Positions 1-5,785 of a DNA stretch of 6,022 nucleotides are shown here, piece after piece. Origin of the DNA: Candidatus Neoanaerotignum tabaqchaliae (GTDB lineage Bacteria > Bacillota > Clostridia > Lachnospirales > Anaerotignaceae). The stretch's first letter is position 1, and every line of letters begins with the position of its first letter. The position numbers and the translations under genes were made by a program. The DNA is taken from contig CAJFUS010000188.1 in NCBI GenBank assembly GCA_904420235.1, positions 1 through 6,022 of the forward strand. Direction: 5' to 3'. Under the pieces are notes generated by a model. That model saw only the letters and a list, made by a program, of their open reading frames with translations, did no database searches and had not been told where the DNA came from.

Positions 1-756
1 CAGAATGATATTTTAAAATTATTGGGAAGAATACATACAGCCGAGGATTTTGAAAGAGAATTTTTATTTGCCAGAAGGGCCGGATTTGAAAATATAAGCT
101 GCGACATAATGTTTTCTCTGCCGCGGCAGACAGTTGAGGACTGGCGTGAGACAGTTAGCTGGGTTGTGAATCTTGAGCCGGAACATATATCGGCGTACAG
201 TCTCATTATAGAGGAAGGAACGCCTTTTAAGGACATGTACGACAATGGGAAAATGGCTGTTCCCGACGATGAAACAGATAGAAAAATGTATCACATGGCC
301 GTTGATATGCTTGAGGAAAAGGGATATAAAAGATATGAGATAAGCAATTTCGCCAAGGCTGGGTTTGAGAGCCGACACAACAGTGTGTATTGGAGGACAG
401 GGGAGTATATGGGTTTTGGTCTTGGGGCCCATTCCTATTTTAACGGCCGACGTTTTCACAACACATATAACTTAGAGGAGTATATACGCAGTGGCCAATT
501 TAAAAAGTATGATGTTGAGCTTTTAAGCGAAAAGGACAAAATGGCAGAATTTATGTTTATGGGCCTTAGAATGAGTGAGGGCGTGAGTGTTTCGGAGTTT
601 AAAAGGCGTTTTGGAATGAATATTGATGAAATTTACGGTAAGGAATTAAAAGAAATTATATCGGAGGGCCTTGCTTTTGAGAGAGATAACCGCGTTATTC
701 TTACGGACTACGGCTTTGATGTAAGCAATTATGTTTTTGAGAAATTTATTATATAA
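1..756 (+). CDS. hemW: Heme chaperone HemW, radical SAM family (partial, N-terminus missing)
   Basis: The open frame runs from the first base of the window to a TAA at 754-756 and gives 251 residues; the family is usually about 375-380 residues, so roughly a third is missing upstream, including the CxxxCxxC cysteines that hold the 4Fe-4S cluster. Visible family marks are LLGRIHTAEDF near the start, the barrel strand segment ISCDIMFSLPRQT (the family more often has GLPGQT), EHISAYSLIIEEGTPF, KRYEISNFAK, and RHNSVYWRTGEYMGFGLGAHSY, followed by the HemN C-terminal type domain. HemW proteins bind heme and are thought to deliver it to membrane respiratory enzymes; they were long mis-annotated as oxygen-independent coproporphyrinogen III oxidase (HemN). 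The position just upstream of an hrcA operon is the same as in Bacillus subtilis and supports HemW over true HemN. Cytoplasmic; no regulatory site is visible here. Confidence 0.92.
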   Translation, partial: QNDILKLLGRIHTAEDFEREFLFARRAGFENISCDIMFSLPRQTVEDWRETVSWVVNLEPEHISAYSLIIEEGTPFKDMYDNGKMAVPDDETDRKMYHMAVDMLEEKGYKRYEISNFAKAGFESRHNSVYWRTGEYMGFGLGAHSYFNGRRFHNTYNLEEYIRSGQFKKYDVELLSEKDKMAEFMFMGLRMSEGVSVSEFKRRFGMNIDEIYGKELKEIISEGLAFERDNRVILTDYGFDVSNYVFEKFII

Positions 757-796
757 ATTTTCCGCAGAACGAAGCAAGTTAAAAGGGAGGGAATAC

Positions 797-1663
797 ATGA
801 GAAAAAGATTAGTCCTTATGTCAACGGCCGCGCTTTTATTTATAATCTGGGTTATATGGGGCAACAAGGCTTTAACTGCCGAAAAAATTGTTATATACGA
901 TTCAGGTATTCCCTCCGCCTTTAACGGCTTTCGAATAGTTCAGGTGTCGGACCTGCATAATGCGGAGTTTGGCCGGGGAAACAATGAGCTGCTTGAAGTT
1001 ATAGAAGATTGCCAGCCTGACATTATTGTGGCAACAGGCGACATTATAGATTCCGGAAGAACGGATACACTAACGGCGGCCTTATTTGTGGAGAAGGCTC
1101 TGAAAACGACGCCTGTGTATTATGTTACGGGCAATCATGAGGCGAGACTTTTGGAACAAGGCGGAACCGGAAAAGACGAGTATTTCAAGCTGGAAAGCAT
1201 TATGGTTAACGCCGGAGCAAATGTTCTTCATGGTGAAAGCGTATCCATAGAGCGGGGAGAAAGTGAGATTCAAATAATCGGAATTGACGACCCGGAATAT
1301 TTAAGGCTGAACAAATATGCGGGAGAAAATAGGATTACTTTAAGTAATATAGATGAATTTATTAAAGAAGATATTTTTACGGTTCTGCTTTCTCACAGGC
1401 CGGAATTGTTTGAGGAGTACGCGAAAAGCGGCGTTAATTTGGTTATAGCGGGACACGCCCATGGAGGACAATTCCGTCTGCCCTTTGTGGGAGGATTGTT
1501 CGCGCCCAACCAAGGCTTTTTTCCAAGATACGACTCTGGACTTTATGAGAAAAACAACACTAAAATGGTTGTAAGCCGTGGTTTGGGAAACAGCGCCGTT
1601 CCAATACGTTTTAATAACCGTCCGGAGATAGTTGTGATTGAACTGAACAATAAAAGTCGGTGA
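797..1663 (+). CDS. Membrane-anchored calcineurin-like metallophosphoesterase (YaeI/YkuE type)
   Basis: This 288-residue protein has the full set of two-metal phosphoesterase motifs in order: DLH (residues 52-54), GD (81-82), GNHE (112-115), a lone metal-binding H200 in SHRPE, and GHAHGGQ (219-225). The N-terminus MRKR followed by a hydrophobic run (about 5-22) indicates a signal anchor or uncleaved signal peptide, so the catalytic domain should face outside. There is no lipobox cysteine and no clear twin-arginine motif. The ATG at 797 is chosen because AAAGGGAGG at 782-790 lies 6 nt before it; an in-frame ATG at 731 would overlap hemW and has no good site. Relatives such as E. coli YaeI and B. 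subtilis YkuE are phosphodiesterases acting at the membrane or wall, but the physiological substrate here cannot be read from sequence. It starts 40 nt after hemW, so it is probably co-transcribed with hemW and separate from the heat-shock operon, which has its own promoter. Confidence 0.92.
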   Translation: MRKRLVLMSTAALLFIIWVIWGNKALTAEKIVIYDSGIPSAFNGFRIVQVSDLHNAEFGRGNNELLEVIEDCQPDIIVATGDIIDSGRTDTLTAALFVEKALKTTPVYYVTGNHEARLLEQGGTGKDEYFKLESIMVNAGANVLHGESVSIERGESEIQIIGIDDPEYLRLNKYAGENRITLSNIDEFIKEDIFTVLLSHRPELFEEYAKSGVNLVIAGHAHGGQFRLPFVGGLFAPNQGFFPRYDSGLYEKNNTKMVVSRGLGNSAVPIRFNNRPEIVVIELNNKSR

Positions 1664-1668
1664 AAACG

Positions 1669-1725
1669 GCGGAAAACCGCGGGAGCCATTTATAAAATTA
1701 GCGGCGGTTTAAATATACCGCCTTT
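1669..1725 (+). terminator. Possible weak terminator / nested hairpins after the phosphoesterase gene
   Basis: Just after the stop codon there are two small stems: GCGG-AAAA-CCGC (1669-1680) and GGCGGT / ACCGCC (1703-1708 with 1717-1722, 8-nt loop), the second followed by only three T residues. AAACCGC (1674-1680) can also pair with GCGGTTT (1704-1710), so the stems compete. The T-tract is poor, so this is a weak candidate for ending hemW-phosphoesterase transcription before the hrcA promoter. Confidence 0.3.
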
Positions 1726-1789
1726 GAATACTGCGGGCATACTGCCTGTTAAGAGTAAATTGGGGCGGAAAATTTGCCAACTATCTTTG

Positions 1790-1857
1790 ATTTTCAAATA
1801 TTTATAAAATAAGGAAATTTGGCCTAAAGCAGAAAAAAATTAATAAATTTTGAAAAT
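1790..1857. repeat. AT-rich imperfect inverted repeat upstream of the hrcA promoter
   Basis: The left arm at 1790-1805 (ATTTTCAAATATTTAT) is the reverse complement of the right arm at 1843-1857 (ATAAATTTTGAAAAT), giving 15 pairs with one extra T at 1799 in the left arm and a 37-nt interval. The right arm ends 5 nt before the -35 hexamer. Role unknown; it may be an UP-element pair, a protein site or a chance result of AT-rich DNA. Confidence 0.5.
1843..1857 (+). repeat. 15-bp repeat ATAAATTTTGAAAAT, copy 1 (possible UP element)
   Basis: The same 15 bases occur exactly at 3674-3688 upstream of dnaK. Here the repeat covers about -55 to -41 relative to the predicted hrcA start, where an UP element that binds the RNA polymerase alpha C-terminal domain would lie, and the A/T-run composition fits that. 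Function is inferred. Confidence 0.45.
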
Positions 1858-1888
1858 AACACTTGACACTTATTGAGTGTGGTGTTAT
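1856..1888. promoter_or_regulatory. Dyad symmetry across the hrcA core promoter
   Basis: ATAACAC (1856-1862) is complementary to GTGTTAT (1882-1888), and inside these ACACT (1866-1870) is complementary to AGTGT (1876-1880) around a 5-nt centre. The two halves are offset by 2 nt (TTG on the left, one G on the right). The dyad spans the -35 and the start of the -10. It differs from CIRCE in sequence and spacing and does not match the CtsR box. An operator function is only a possibility. Confidence 0.3.
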
Positions 1889-1891
1889 CTT
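1863..1891 (+). promoter_or_regulatory. Sigma-A type promoter of the hrcA-grpE-dnaK operon
   Basis: A perfect -35 TTGACA at 1863-1868 is followed after 17 nt by TATCTT at 1886-1891 (4 of 6 to TATAAT), preceded by TGT (1883-1885), which makes an extended -10 that can offset the weak hexamer. The expected start is near 1898, placing CIRCE just downstream. The upstream stretch 1831-1857 is nearly all A/T. This is the vegetative promoter usual for class I heat-shock operons that are controlled by repression. Confidence 0.82.
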
Positions 1892-1902
1892 ATTATTATA
1901 AA

Positions 1903-1929
1903 TTAGCACTCAAGCTTGGTGAGTGCTAA
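1903..1929. promoter_or_regulatory. CIRCE operator (HrcA binding site)
   Basis: TTAGCACTC at 1903-1911 and GAGTGCTAA at 1921-1929 are perfect inverted repeats separated by 9 nt, an exact match to the consensus TTAGCACTC-N9-GAGTGCTAA. It starts about 5 nt after the predicted transcription start and ends 5 nt before the hrcA ribosome binding site (AAAGGAGG, 1935-1942). HrcA dimers bind this site and block transcription; in the mRNA the same sequence can fold into a 9-bp stem near the ribosome binding site. It is the only CIRCE in the window. Confidence 0.98.
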
Positions 1930-1950
1930 CAAGAAAAGGAGGCGGAAATA

Positions 1951-3060
1951 GTGGCGCTGGACGAGAGAAAACTTAAAATACTTCAGGCTATAATTACCGA
2001 TTATATAGCTACGGCAGAGCCGGTAGGCTCAAGAACCATCGCCAAAAAGTACGACTTGGGCGTAAGCTCCGCCACCATTAGAAACGAGATGAGCGACCTT
2101 GAGGAAATGGGGTTTATAATACAGCCTCACGCCTCAAGCGGAAGAATACCTTCCGACGCCGGATACAGGCTTTATGTAGACAGTATTATGATGCAAAAAA
2201 AGAAGCTTGACGACTATGACAAAAAAATGGTAAGCGGGCTTATAGGGCGCAACATAAACCAGATACAATATTTAATGGACGAAACGGCGAAGCTTATATC
2301 AAAAATGACAAACTACACAACTATATTTTCAGAGCCGGTTGTTAAAAACACAAAGCTTAATAAAATAAAGTTTATGTCGCTTAATGAAAGCGAGCTTATG
2401 GTTATAATAGCCGCCGAGGGAAATATAATTAAAAATAAAATAGCCAAAGTTATGTATATGCCGGACGATAACAGACTTGACGAGCTTTCAAAAGTTGTAA
2501 GCGACATACTTCACGGACAGGTTATAGAAAGCGTAAGTCAGGACAAAATAGACGATATATACAGAGAGCTTAACGGCTATGGCGAGATTATATCCCTTTT
2601 AAGAGAGTCCATTGATGAAATGGTCAAGTCGGTTTCAAGCGAAAGGTTCCATTTAAGCGGCACAAACAATATGCTGGCCTTTCCAGAATTCAGCGATATT
2701 GAAAAAGCTAAATCACTTTTTAAGACTCTTGAGAAAGAGGATGCTCTATCTAATCTTCTGTCCGACGGAAAGAAAAACGGCGAGCTTCAAATTTATATAG
2801 GCAACGAAAGCGGCATTGAGGAAATGAAGGATTGCAGCATTGTTACCACAACATATCAGTTTGGAGACAACATAACAGGCACCATAGGTATTTTGGGGCC
2901 TACAAGAATGGATTACTCGCAGGTTGTTTCCGTCCTTAACGGAATGGTTGATAACATAGAAGATGTGCTTAACAATCTTGAAAGCGGGAAAAAGGACGAA
3001 AGTTCATATTCAGATAATGAAAAGAAAATGCGTAAAGGCAAAAAGAAGGATAATTCATAG
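1951..3060 (+). CDS. hrcA: Heat-inducible transcription repressor HrcA
   Basis: HrcA represses class I heat-shock genes by binding CIRCE; in B. subtilis its activity depends on the GroE chaperonin, so misfolded protein titrates GroE and relieves repression. The start is a GTG at 1951, 8 nt after AAAGGAGG (1935-1942). The N-terminal winged helix-turn-helix is clear at residues 1-77: ERKLKILQAIITDYI, EPVGSRTIAKKY, the recognition region SSATIRNEMSDLE (39-51) and the wing segment QPHASSGRIPSDAGYRLYVD. The remainder is the GAF-like inserted and dimerization region, with the family's C-terminal ITGTIGILGPTRMDYSQVVSVL. At 369 residues it is longer than the usual 340-350 because of a hydrophilic tail of about 26 residues (344-369) rich in K, S, D and E and ending in MRKGKKKDNS. 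It is the first gene of its operon, so it regulates itself through the CIRCE site just upstream. grpE follows after 17 nt. Confidence 0.98.
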   Translation: MALDERKLKILQAIITDYIATAEPVGSRTIAKKYDLGVSSATIRNEMSDLEEMGFIIQPHASSGRIPSDAGYRLYVDSIMMQKKKLDDYDKKMVSGLIGRNINQIQYLMDETAKLISKMTNYTTIFSEPVVKNTKLNKIKFMSLNESELMVIIAAEGNIIKNKIAKVMYMPDDNRLDELSKVVSDILHGQVIESVSQDKIDDIYRELNGYGEIISLLRESIDEMVKSVSSERFHLSGTNNMLAFPEFSDIEKAKSLFKTLEKEDALSNLLSDGKKNGELQIYIGNESGIEEMKDCSIVTTTYQFGDNITGTIGILGPTRMDYSQVVSVLNGMVDNIEDVLNNLESGKKDESSYSDNEKKMRKGKKKDNS

Positions 3061-3063
3061 CGG

Positions 3064-3069
3064 AAAGGA
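3064..3069 (+). promoter_or_regulatory. Ribosome binding site deciding the grpE start
   Basis: AAAGGA lies only 2 nt before the ATG at 3072 but 8 nt before the in-frame ATG at 3078. Normal spacing favours 3078. The weaker GGA at 3062-3064 would be 7 nt from 3072, so the upstream start is not excluded; the difference is two residues (MV). Confidence 0.6.
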
Positions 3070-3077
3070 AAATGGTT

Positions 3078-3659
3078 ATGGACGACAATAAAGAGAACAT
3101 AATGCCGGAGGGCGGCGAGGAGGCTTTTGACGAAAAGGTTGTAGATGAGTCGATAGACGAGGCAGTTGACCCTTCGGAGGAACCTGTTGAGGAAAATGAA
3201 GCCGATAAAAAGCTGGCGGAGCTTGAGGCCAAATCGGCGGAGTATGTTGACAAATATCAAAGGCTTATGGCCGAGTTTTACAACTTCCGCGAGAGAACCT
3301 CAAAGGAAAAAGCCAGTATGTATGACGACGGTGTGAGAGAAACAATAGAAAAACTGCTTCCCGTTGTGGATAATCTTGAAAGAGCCGTTGAGTCTCAGAA
3401 AAAGAACAGTACGGCTGAAACCGAAAGCTTTATTAAAGGCTTTGAAATGATACTTAAGCAGTTTAAAGAAACATTAAAGGGAATGGGTGTTGAGGAAATA
3501 CCAGCCCTTGGGGAAAAGTTTGACCCTAAGCTTCACTCGGCAGTAAGCCACATTGAGGATGAAAGCTTTGAGGAAAACACAATATCAATAGAAATGCTTA
3601 AGGGCTATACCCATAAGGGAAAAGTAATAAGACACAGCATGGTTCAGGTAGCTAATTAA
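3078..3659 (+). CDS. grpE: Nucleotide exchange factor GrpE
   Basis: GrpE is the dimeric cochaperone that opens the DnaK nucleotide pocket to release ADP and also acts as a thermosensor in the DnaK cycle; cytoplasmic. From the ATG at 3078 the protein has 193 residues (195 if the ATG at 3072 is used), normal for the family. Residues 1-43 are very acidic and probably disordered. A long helical region (about 44-135) contains the typical DKYQRLMAEFYNFRERTSKEK and GFEMILKQFKETLKGMG segments, heptad-like and suited to the dimer stalk. The C-terminal beta domain that contacts DnaK follows: GVEEIPALGEKFDPKLHSAV, then ISIEMLKGYTHKGKVIRHSMVQVAN, which matches the family signature. It lies 17 nt after hrcA and 57 nt before dnaK and should be expressed from the CIRCE-controlled promoter. 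No missing key segments. Confidence 0.97.
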   Translation: MDDNKENIMPEGGEEAFDEKVVDESIDEAVDPSEEPVEENEADKKLAELEAKSAEYVDKYQRLMAEFYNFRERTSKEKASMYDDGVRETIEKLLPVVDNLERAVESQKKNSTAETESFIKGFEMILKQFKETLKGMGVEEIPALGEKFDPKLHSAVSHIEDESFEENTISIEMLKGYTHKGKVIRHSMVQVAN

Positions 3660-3673
3660 TTATATTTTGACAT

Positions 3674-3688
3674 ATAAATTTTGAAAAT
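3674..3688 (+). repeat. 15-bp repeat ATAAATTTTGAAAAT, copy 2 (grpE-dnaK gap)
   Basis: Exact second copy of the sequence at 1843-1857, lying in the 57-nt gap before dnaK. A TTGACA occurs at 3667-3672, here on the upstream side of the repeat rather than the downstream side as before hrcA, so the two contexts are not the same promoter layout. Function unknown. Confidence 0.45.
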
Positions 3689-3716
3689 CAGTTTAATCAT
3701 TTAGGAGGAATATATT

Positions 3717-5555
3717 ATGGGAAAAGTAATAGGAATTGACCTTGGAACAACAAACTCTTGCGTAGCCGTAATGGAAGGCGGAAAGCCGACGGTTATAGTA
3801 AATTCCGACGGCGGAAGAACAACTCCTTCTGTTGTTGGTTTTGCTAAAACAGGCGAAAGGCTTGTTGGCGAGCCTGCTAAACGTCAGGCAATAACAAATC
3901 CAGATAATACAATAAGCTCAATTAAACGTCATATGGGCGAAAGCTATAAAGTTACAATAGAGGGAAAGAGCTATTCTCCTCAGGAAATTTCAGCTATGGT
4001 TCTTCAAAAACTTAAATCAGACGCCGAAAGTTATTTGGGAGAAACAGTATCAGAGGCTGTTATAACAGTTCCTGCCTATTTCTCAGACGCTCAAAGACAG
4101 GCTACAAAGGACGCCGGAAAAATAGCCGGACTTGATGTAAAACGTATAATTAACGAGCCTACAGCCGCAGCCCTTGCCTATGGCCTTGACAACGAGGAAG
4201 AACAAAAGATACTTGTATACGACCTTGGCGGCGGTACATTCGATGTTTCGGTTATCGAAATAGGCGACGGTGTTATAGAGGTTCGCGCCACAAGCGGCGA
4301 TACTCACCTTGGCGGCGACGACTTTGACCAGAGGGTTATGGATTATCTTGTTGCCGAGTTTAAGAAAACAGAAGGCATGGACCTTAAAAATGACAAAATG
4401 GCTATGCAAAGAATTAAAGAGGCCGCCGAGAAAGCCAAAAAAGAGCTTTCAACAGTTACAACAACAAACATTAACCTTCCTTTCATAACAATGAATCAGG
4501 ACGGACCTAAACATATGGACATCACTCTTACAAGAGCTAAGTTTGACGAGCTTACAGCCGACCTTGTTGACAGAACAATGGGACCTGTTAGAACGGCTCT
4601 TGACGACGCCGGACTTAAGGCTTCAGAGCTTGACAAGGTACTTCTTGTAGGCGGTTCAACAAGAATTGTAGCTGTTCAGGAAGCTGTTAAAAAGATTACC
4701 GGCAAAGACCCGTTTAAGGGCATTAACCCTGATGAGTGTGTAGCTATCGGTGCCGCTATACAGGGCGGAAAGCTTTCGGGCGACTCAAGCGCCAGCGACA
4801 TTATGCTTCTTGATGTTACACCGCTTACACTTTCAATAGAAACATTAGGCGGAGTTGCCACGCACATTGTTGACAAAAACACAGCTATACCTGTAACAAA
4901 GAAGCAGATTTTCTCAACAGCCGAAGATAATCAGTCGGCCGTTGACATTAGGGTTGTTCAGGGTGAAAGACCTCTTGCCAAAGACAACAAAGAGCTTGGA
5001 ATGTTCAGGCTTGACGGTATAGCTCCGGCAAGAAGAGGCGTTCCTCAGATTGAGGTTGCTTTTGATATAGACGCTAACGGTATTGTTCATGTATCGGCAA
5101 AGGACCTTGGCACAGGAAAAGAACAGTCAATTACAATTACTGCCAGCACAAACCTCAGCGACGAGGAGATTGACAAGGCTGTAAAAGAGGCTGAAAGATT
5201 TGCCGAGGAGGATAAGAAGCGTAAAGACGCCATAGACGCTAAAAACGGCGCTGACTCAATTATATTCCAAACAGAGAAAACTCTTTCAGAGCTGGAAGGA
5301 AAGATTGACGCTTCTGAAAAGGCTGACATTGAGGGCGAGCTTAACAAGCTTAAAGACCTAGTAAAAGATATGCAGCCTGAAACAATGACAGACGCCGATA
5401 TTGATAACATTAAAAAAGCCACAGACGAGCTTACTCAGAAATTCTATAAAATTTCCGAAAAGCTTTATCAGCAGAACGCGCAGCAGCAGGGCACAGACAA
5501 TAATAACTCACAGTCAGGCCCAGATGTTGTTGACGGAAGCGGAAAAGAAATTTAA
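3717..5555 (+). CDS. dnaK: Molecular chaperone DnaK (Hsp70)
   Basis: DnaK is the ATP-driven Hsp70 that binds exposed hydrophobic peptides, working with DnaJ (ATPase stimulation) and GrpE (exchange). The ATG at 3717 is 8 nt after a strong AGGAGG (3703-3708). The 612-residue protein has all three Hsp70 signatures: IDLGTTNS (7-14), VYDLGGGTFDVSVIE (167-181) and VLLVGGSTRIVAVQEA (308-323). The catalytic lysine is K70 in SIKRHMG and the phosphate-loop threonine lies in GDTHLGG. The interdomain linker LLDVTP is at 364-369, followed by the beta substrate-binding domain and a helical lid to about 585. It lacks the roughly 24-residue N-terminal insertion of Gram-negative DnaK, as in Bacillus and Clostridium. 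The tail is Q/N-rich and ends GPDVVDGSGKEI, without the acidic EEV-type ending that many bacterial DnaKs carry after DVVDA. Leucine is largely CTT and threonine largely ACA, consistent with a highly expressed gene in this genome. Confidence 0.99.
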   Translation: MGKVIGIDLGTTNSCVAVMEGGKPTVIVNSDGGRTTPSVVGFAKTGERLVGEPAKRQAITNPDNTISSIKRHMGESYKVTIEGKSYSPQEISAMVLQKLKSDAESYLGETVSEAVITVPAYFSDAQRQATKDAGKIAGLDVKRIINEPTAAALAYGLDNEEEQKILVYDLGGGTFDVSVIEIGDGVIEVRATSGDTHLGGDDFDQRVMDYLVAEFKKTEGMDLKNDKMAMQRIKEAAEKAKKELSTVTTTNINLPFITMNQDGPKHMDITLTRAKFDELTADLVDRTMGPVRTALDDAGLKASELDKVLLVGGSTRIVAVQEAVKKITGKDPFKGINPDECVAIGAAIQGGKLSGDSSASDIMLLDVTPLTLSIETLGGVATHIVDKNTAIPVTKKQIFSTAEDNQSAVDIRVVQGERPLAKDNKELGMFRLDGIAPARRGVPQIEVAFDIDANGIVHVSAKDLGTGKEQSITITASTNLSDEEIDKAVKEAERFAEEDKKRKDAIDAKNGADSIIFQTEKTLSELEGKIDASEKADIEGELNKLKDLVKDMQPETMTDADIDNIKKATDELTQKFYKISEKLYQQNAQQQGTDNNNSQSGPDVVDGSGKEI

Positions 5556-5565
5556 TCAACAAAGC

Positions 5566-5602
5566 AAGCATTTCCTGTTTTTTAAGGCGAAGGAAACTGC
5601 TT
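5566..5602 (+). other. Stem-loop just after dnaK
   Basis: AAGCATTTCC (5566-5575) pairs with GGAAA (5592-5596) and TGCTT (5598-5602), giving 10 pairs with one bulged C at 5597 and a 16-nt loop that contains six T residues. There is no T-run after the stem, so it is not a standard terminator; it could stabilise the 3' end of a dnaK transcript. Confidence 0.4.
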
Positions 5603-5663
5603 ATAAAATGAAGGCTGGTTAAATTCAACTAATTCTGCAAACACTGCAAAAGCAATTTGCGGA

Positions 5664-5677
5664 ATAAATTTGAGAAT
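5664..5677 (+). repeat. Degenerate copy of the 15-bp repeat (dnaK-dnaJ gap)
   Basis: ATAAATTTGAGAAT differs from ATAAATTTTGAAAAT (1843-1857 and 3674-3688) by one missing T and one A-to-G change. It lies about 110 nt before dnaJ. Because the DNA is AT-rich, this copy alone could be chance. Confidence 0.3.
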
Positions 5678-5703
5678 AGTCTTTGACTTACTAAAGATGT
5701 TTT

Positions 5704-5732
5704 ATAAGGGGCAGGACGTTCCTGCCCTTTAT
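5704..5732. terminator. Terminator-like hairpin between dnaK and dnaJ
   Basis: GGGCAGGA (5709-5716) pairs perfectly with TCCTGCCC (5720-5727) around a 3-nt CGT loop, and a G-T pair plus four A/T pairs extend the stem to 5704-5732. The 3' side ends in CTTTATTG, a short and interrupted T-tract, so termination is probably partial. This would make a shorter hrcA-grpE-dnaK transcript while letting some polymerase through into dnaJ; it may also be a processing site or protect the dnaK mRNA end. Confidence 0.6.
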
Positions 5733-5743
5733 TGTGGTATTAC

Positions 5744-5764
5744 AGGAGGTAAAGCTTCGGCTTT
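5744..5764 (+). other. Orphan Shine-Dalgarno AGGAGGT followed by a cUUCGg hairpin
   Basis: AGGAGGT at 5744-5750 is as good as the dnaK site, yet no ATG, GTG or TTG follows within normal spacing. It is directly followed by AAAGC (5751-5755), TTCG, and GCTTT (5760-5764), a 5-bp stem capped by the very stable UUCG tetraloop and trailed by two more T residues. dnaJ begins 35 nt after the AGGAGGT. It could be a ribosome standby site or a remnant; function is not shown. Confidence 0.45.
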
Positions 5765-5771
5765 TTATATA

Positions 5772-5779
5772 GGCGGTGA
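5772..5779 (+). promoter_or_regulatory. Ribosome binding site of dnaJ
   Basis: GGCGGTGA matches the strong site GGAGGTGA in 7 of 8 bases and lies 6 nt before the TTG at 5786. Its TGA (5777-5779) is also an in-frame stop, so the reading frame of dnaJ cannot extend further upstream. This fixes the TTG as the start. Confidence 0.8.
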
Positions 5780-5785
5780 ATTGAT

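Noticed and set aside
731..796. Upstream ATG at 731 for the phosphoesterase, overlapping the end of hemW.
   Set aside because: The ATG at 797 has a strong site AAAGGGAGG at 6 nt and gives a clean signal-anchor N-terminus.
1664..1950. CtsR box, other heat-shock operators or RNA genes in the gap before hrcA.
   Set aside because: No GGTCAAA-type tandem repeats and no tRNA- or riboswitch-like fold were seen; only the promoter, CIRCE and the repeats listed.
2913..3260. Reverse-strand open frames across hrcA/grpE and also across dnaK (4083-4409, 5087-5422).
   Set aside because: They lie opposite strongly supported genes, have serine- or phenylalanine-rich low-complexity composition typical of antisense readings, and lack ribosome binding support.
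3667..3697. Possible second promoter before dnaK: TTGACA (3667-3672) and TTTAAT (3692-3697).
   Set aside because: The spacing is 19 nt, and a start about 7 nt after the -10 would fall inside the dnaK Shine-Dalgarno, removing it. The operon promoter upstream of hrcA explains expression.
5401..5622. Open frame overlapping the 3' end of dnaK, possibly a frameshifted DnaK tail.
   Set aside because: Its end does not resemble an acidic DnaK tail, and most of it is an out-of-frame reading of dnaK.
5683..5708. Possible dnaJ promoter: TTGACT (5683-5688) with TATAAG (5703-5708).
   Set aside because: The spacer is only 14 nt and the -10-like sequence lies within the stem of the terminator-like hairpin.
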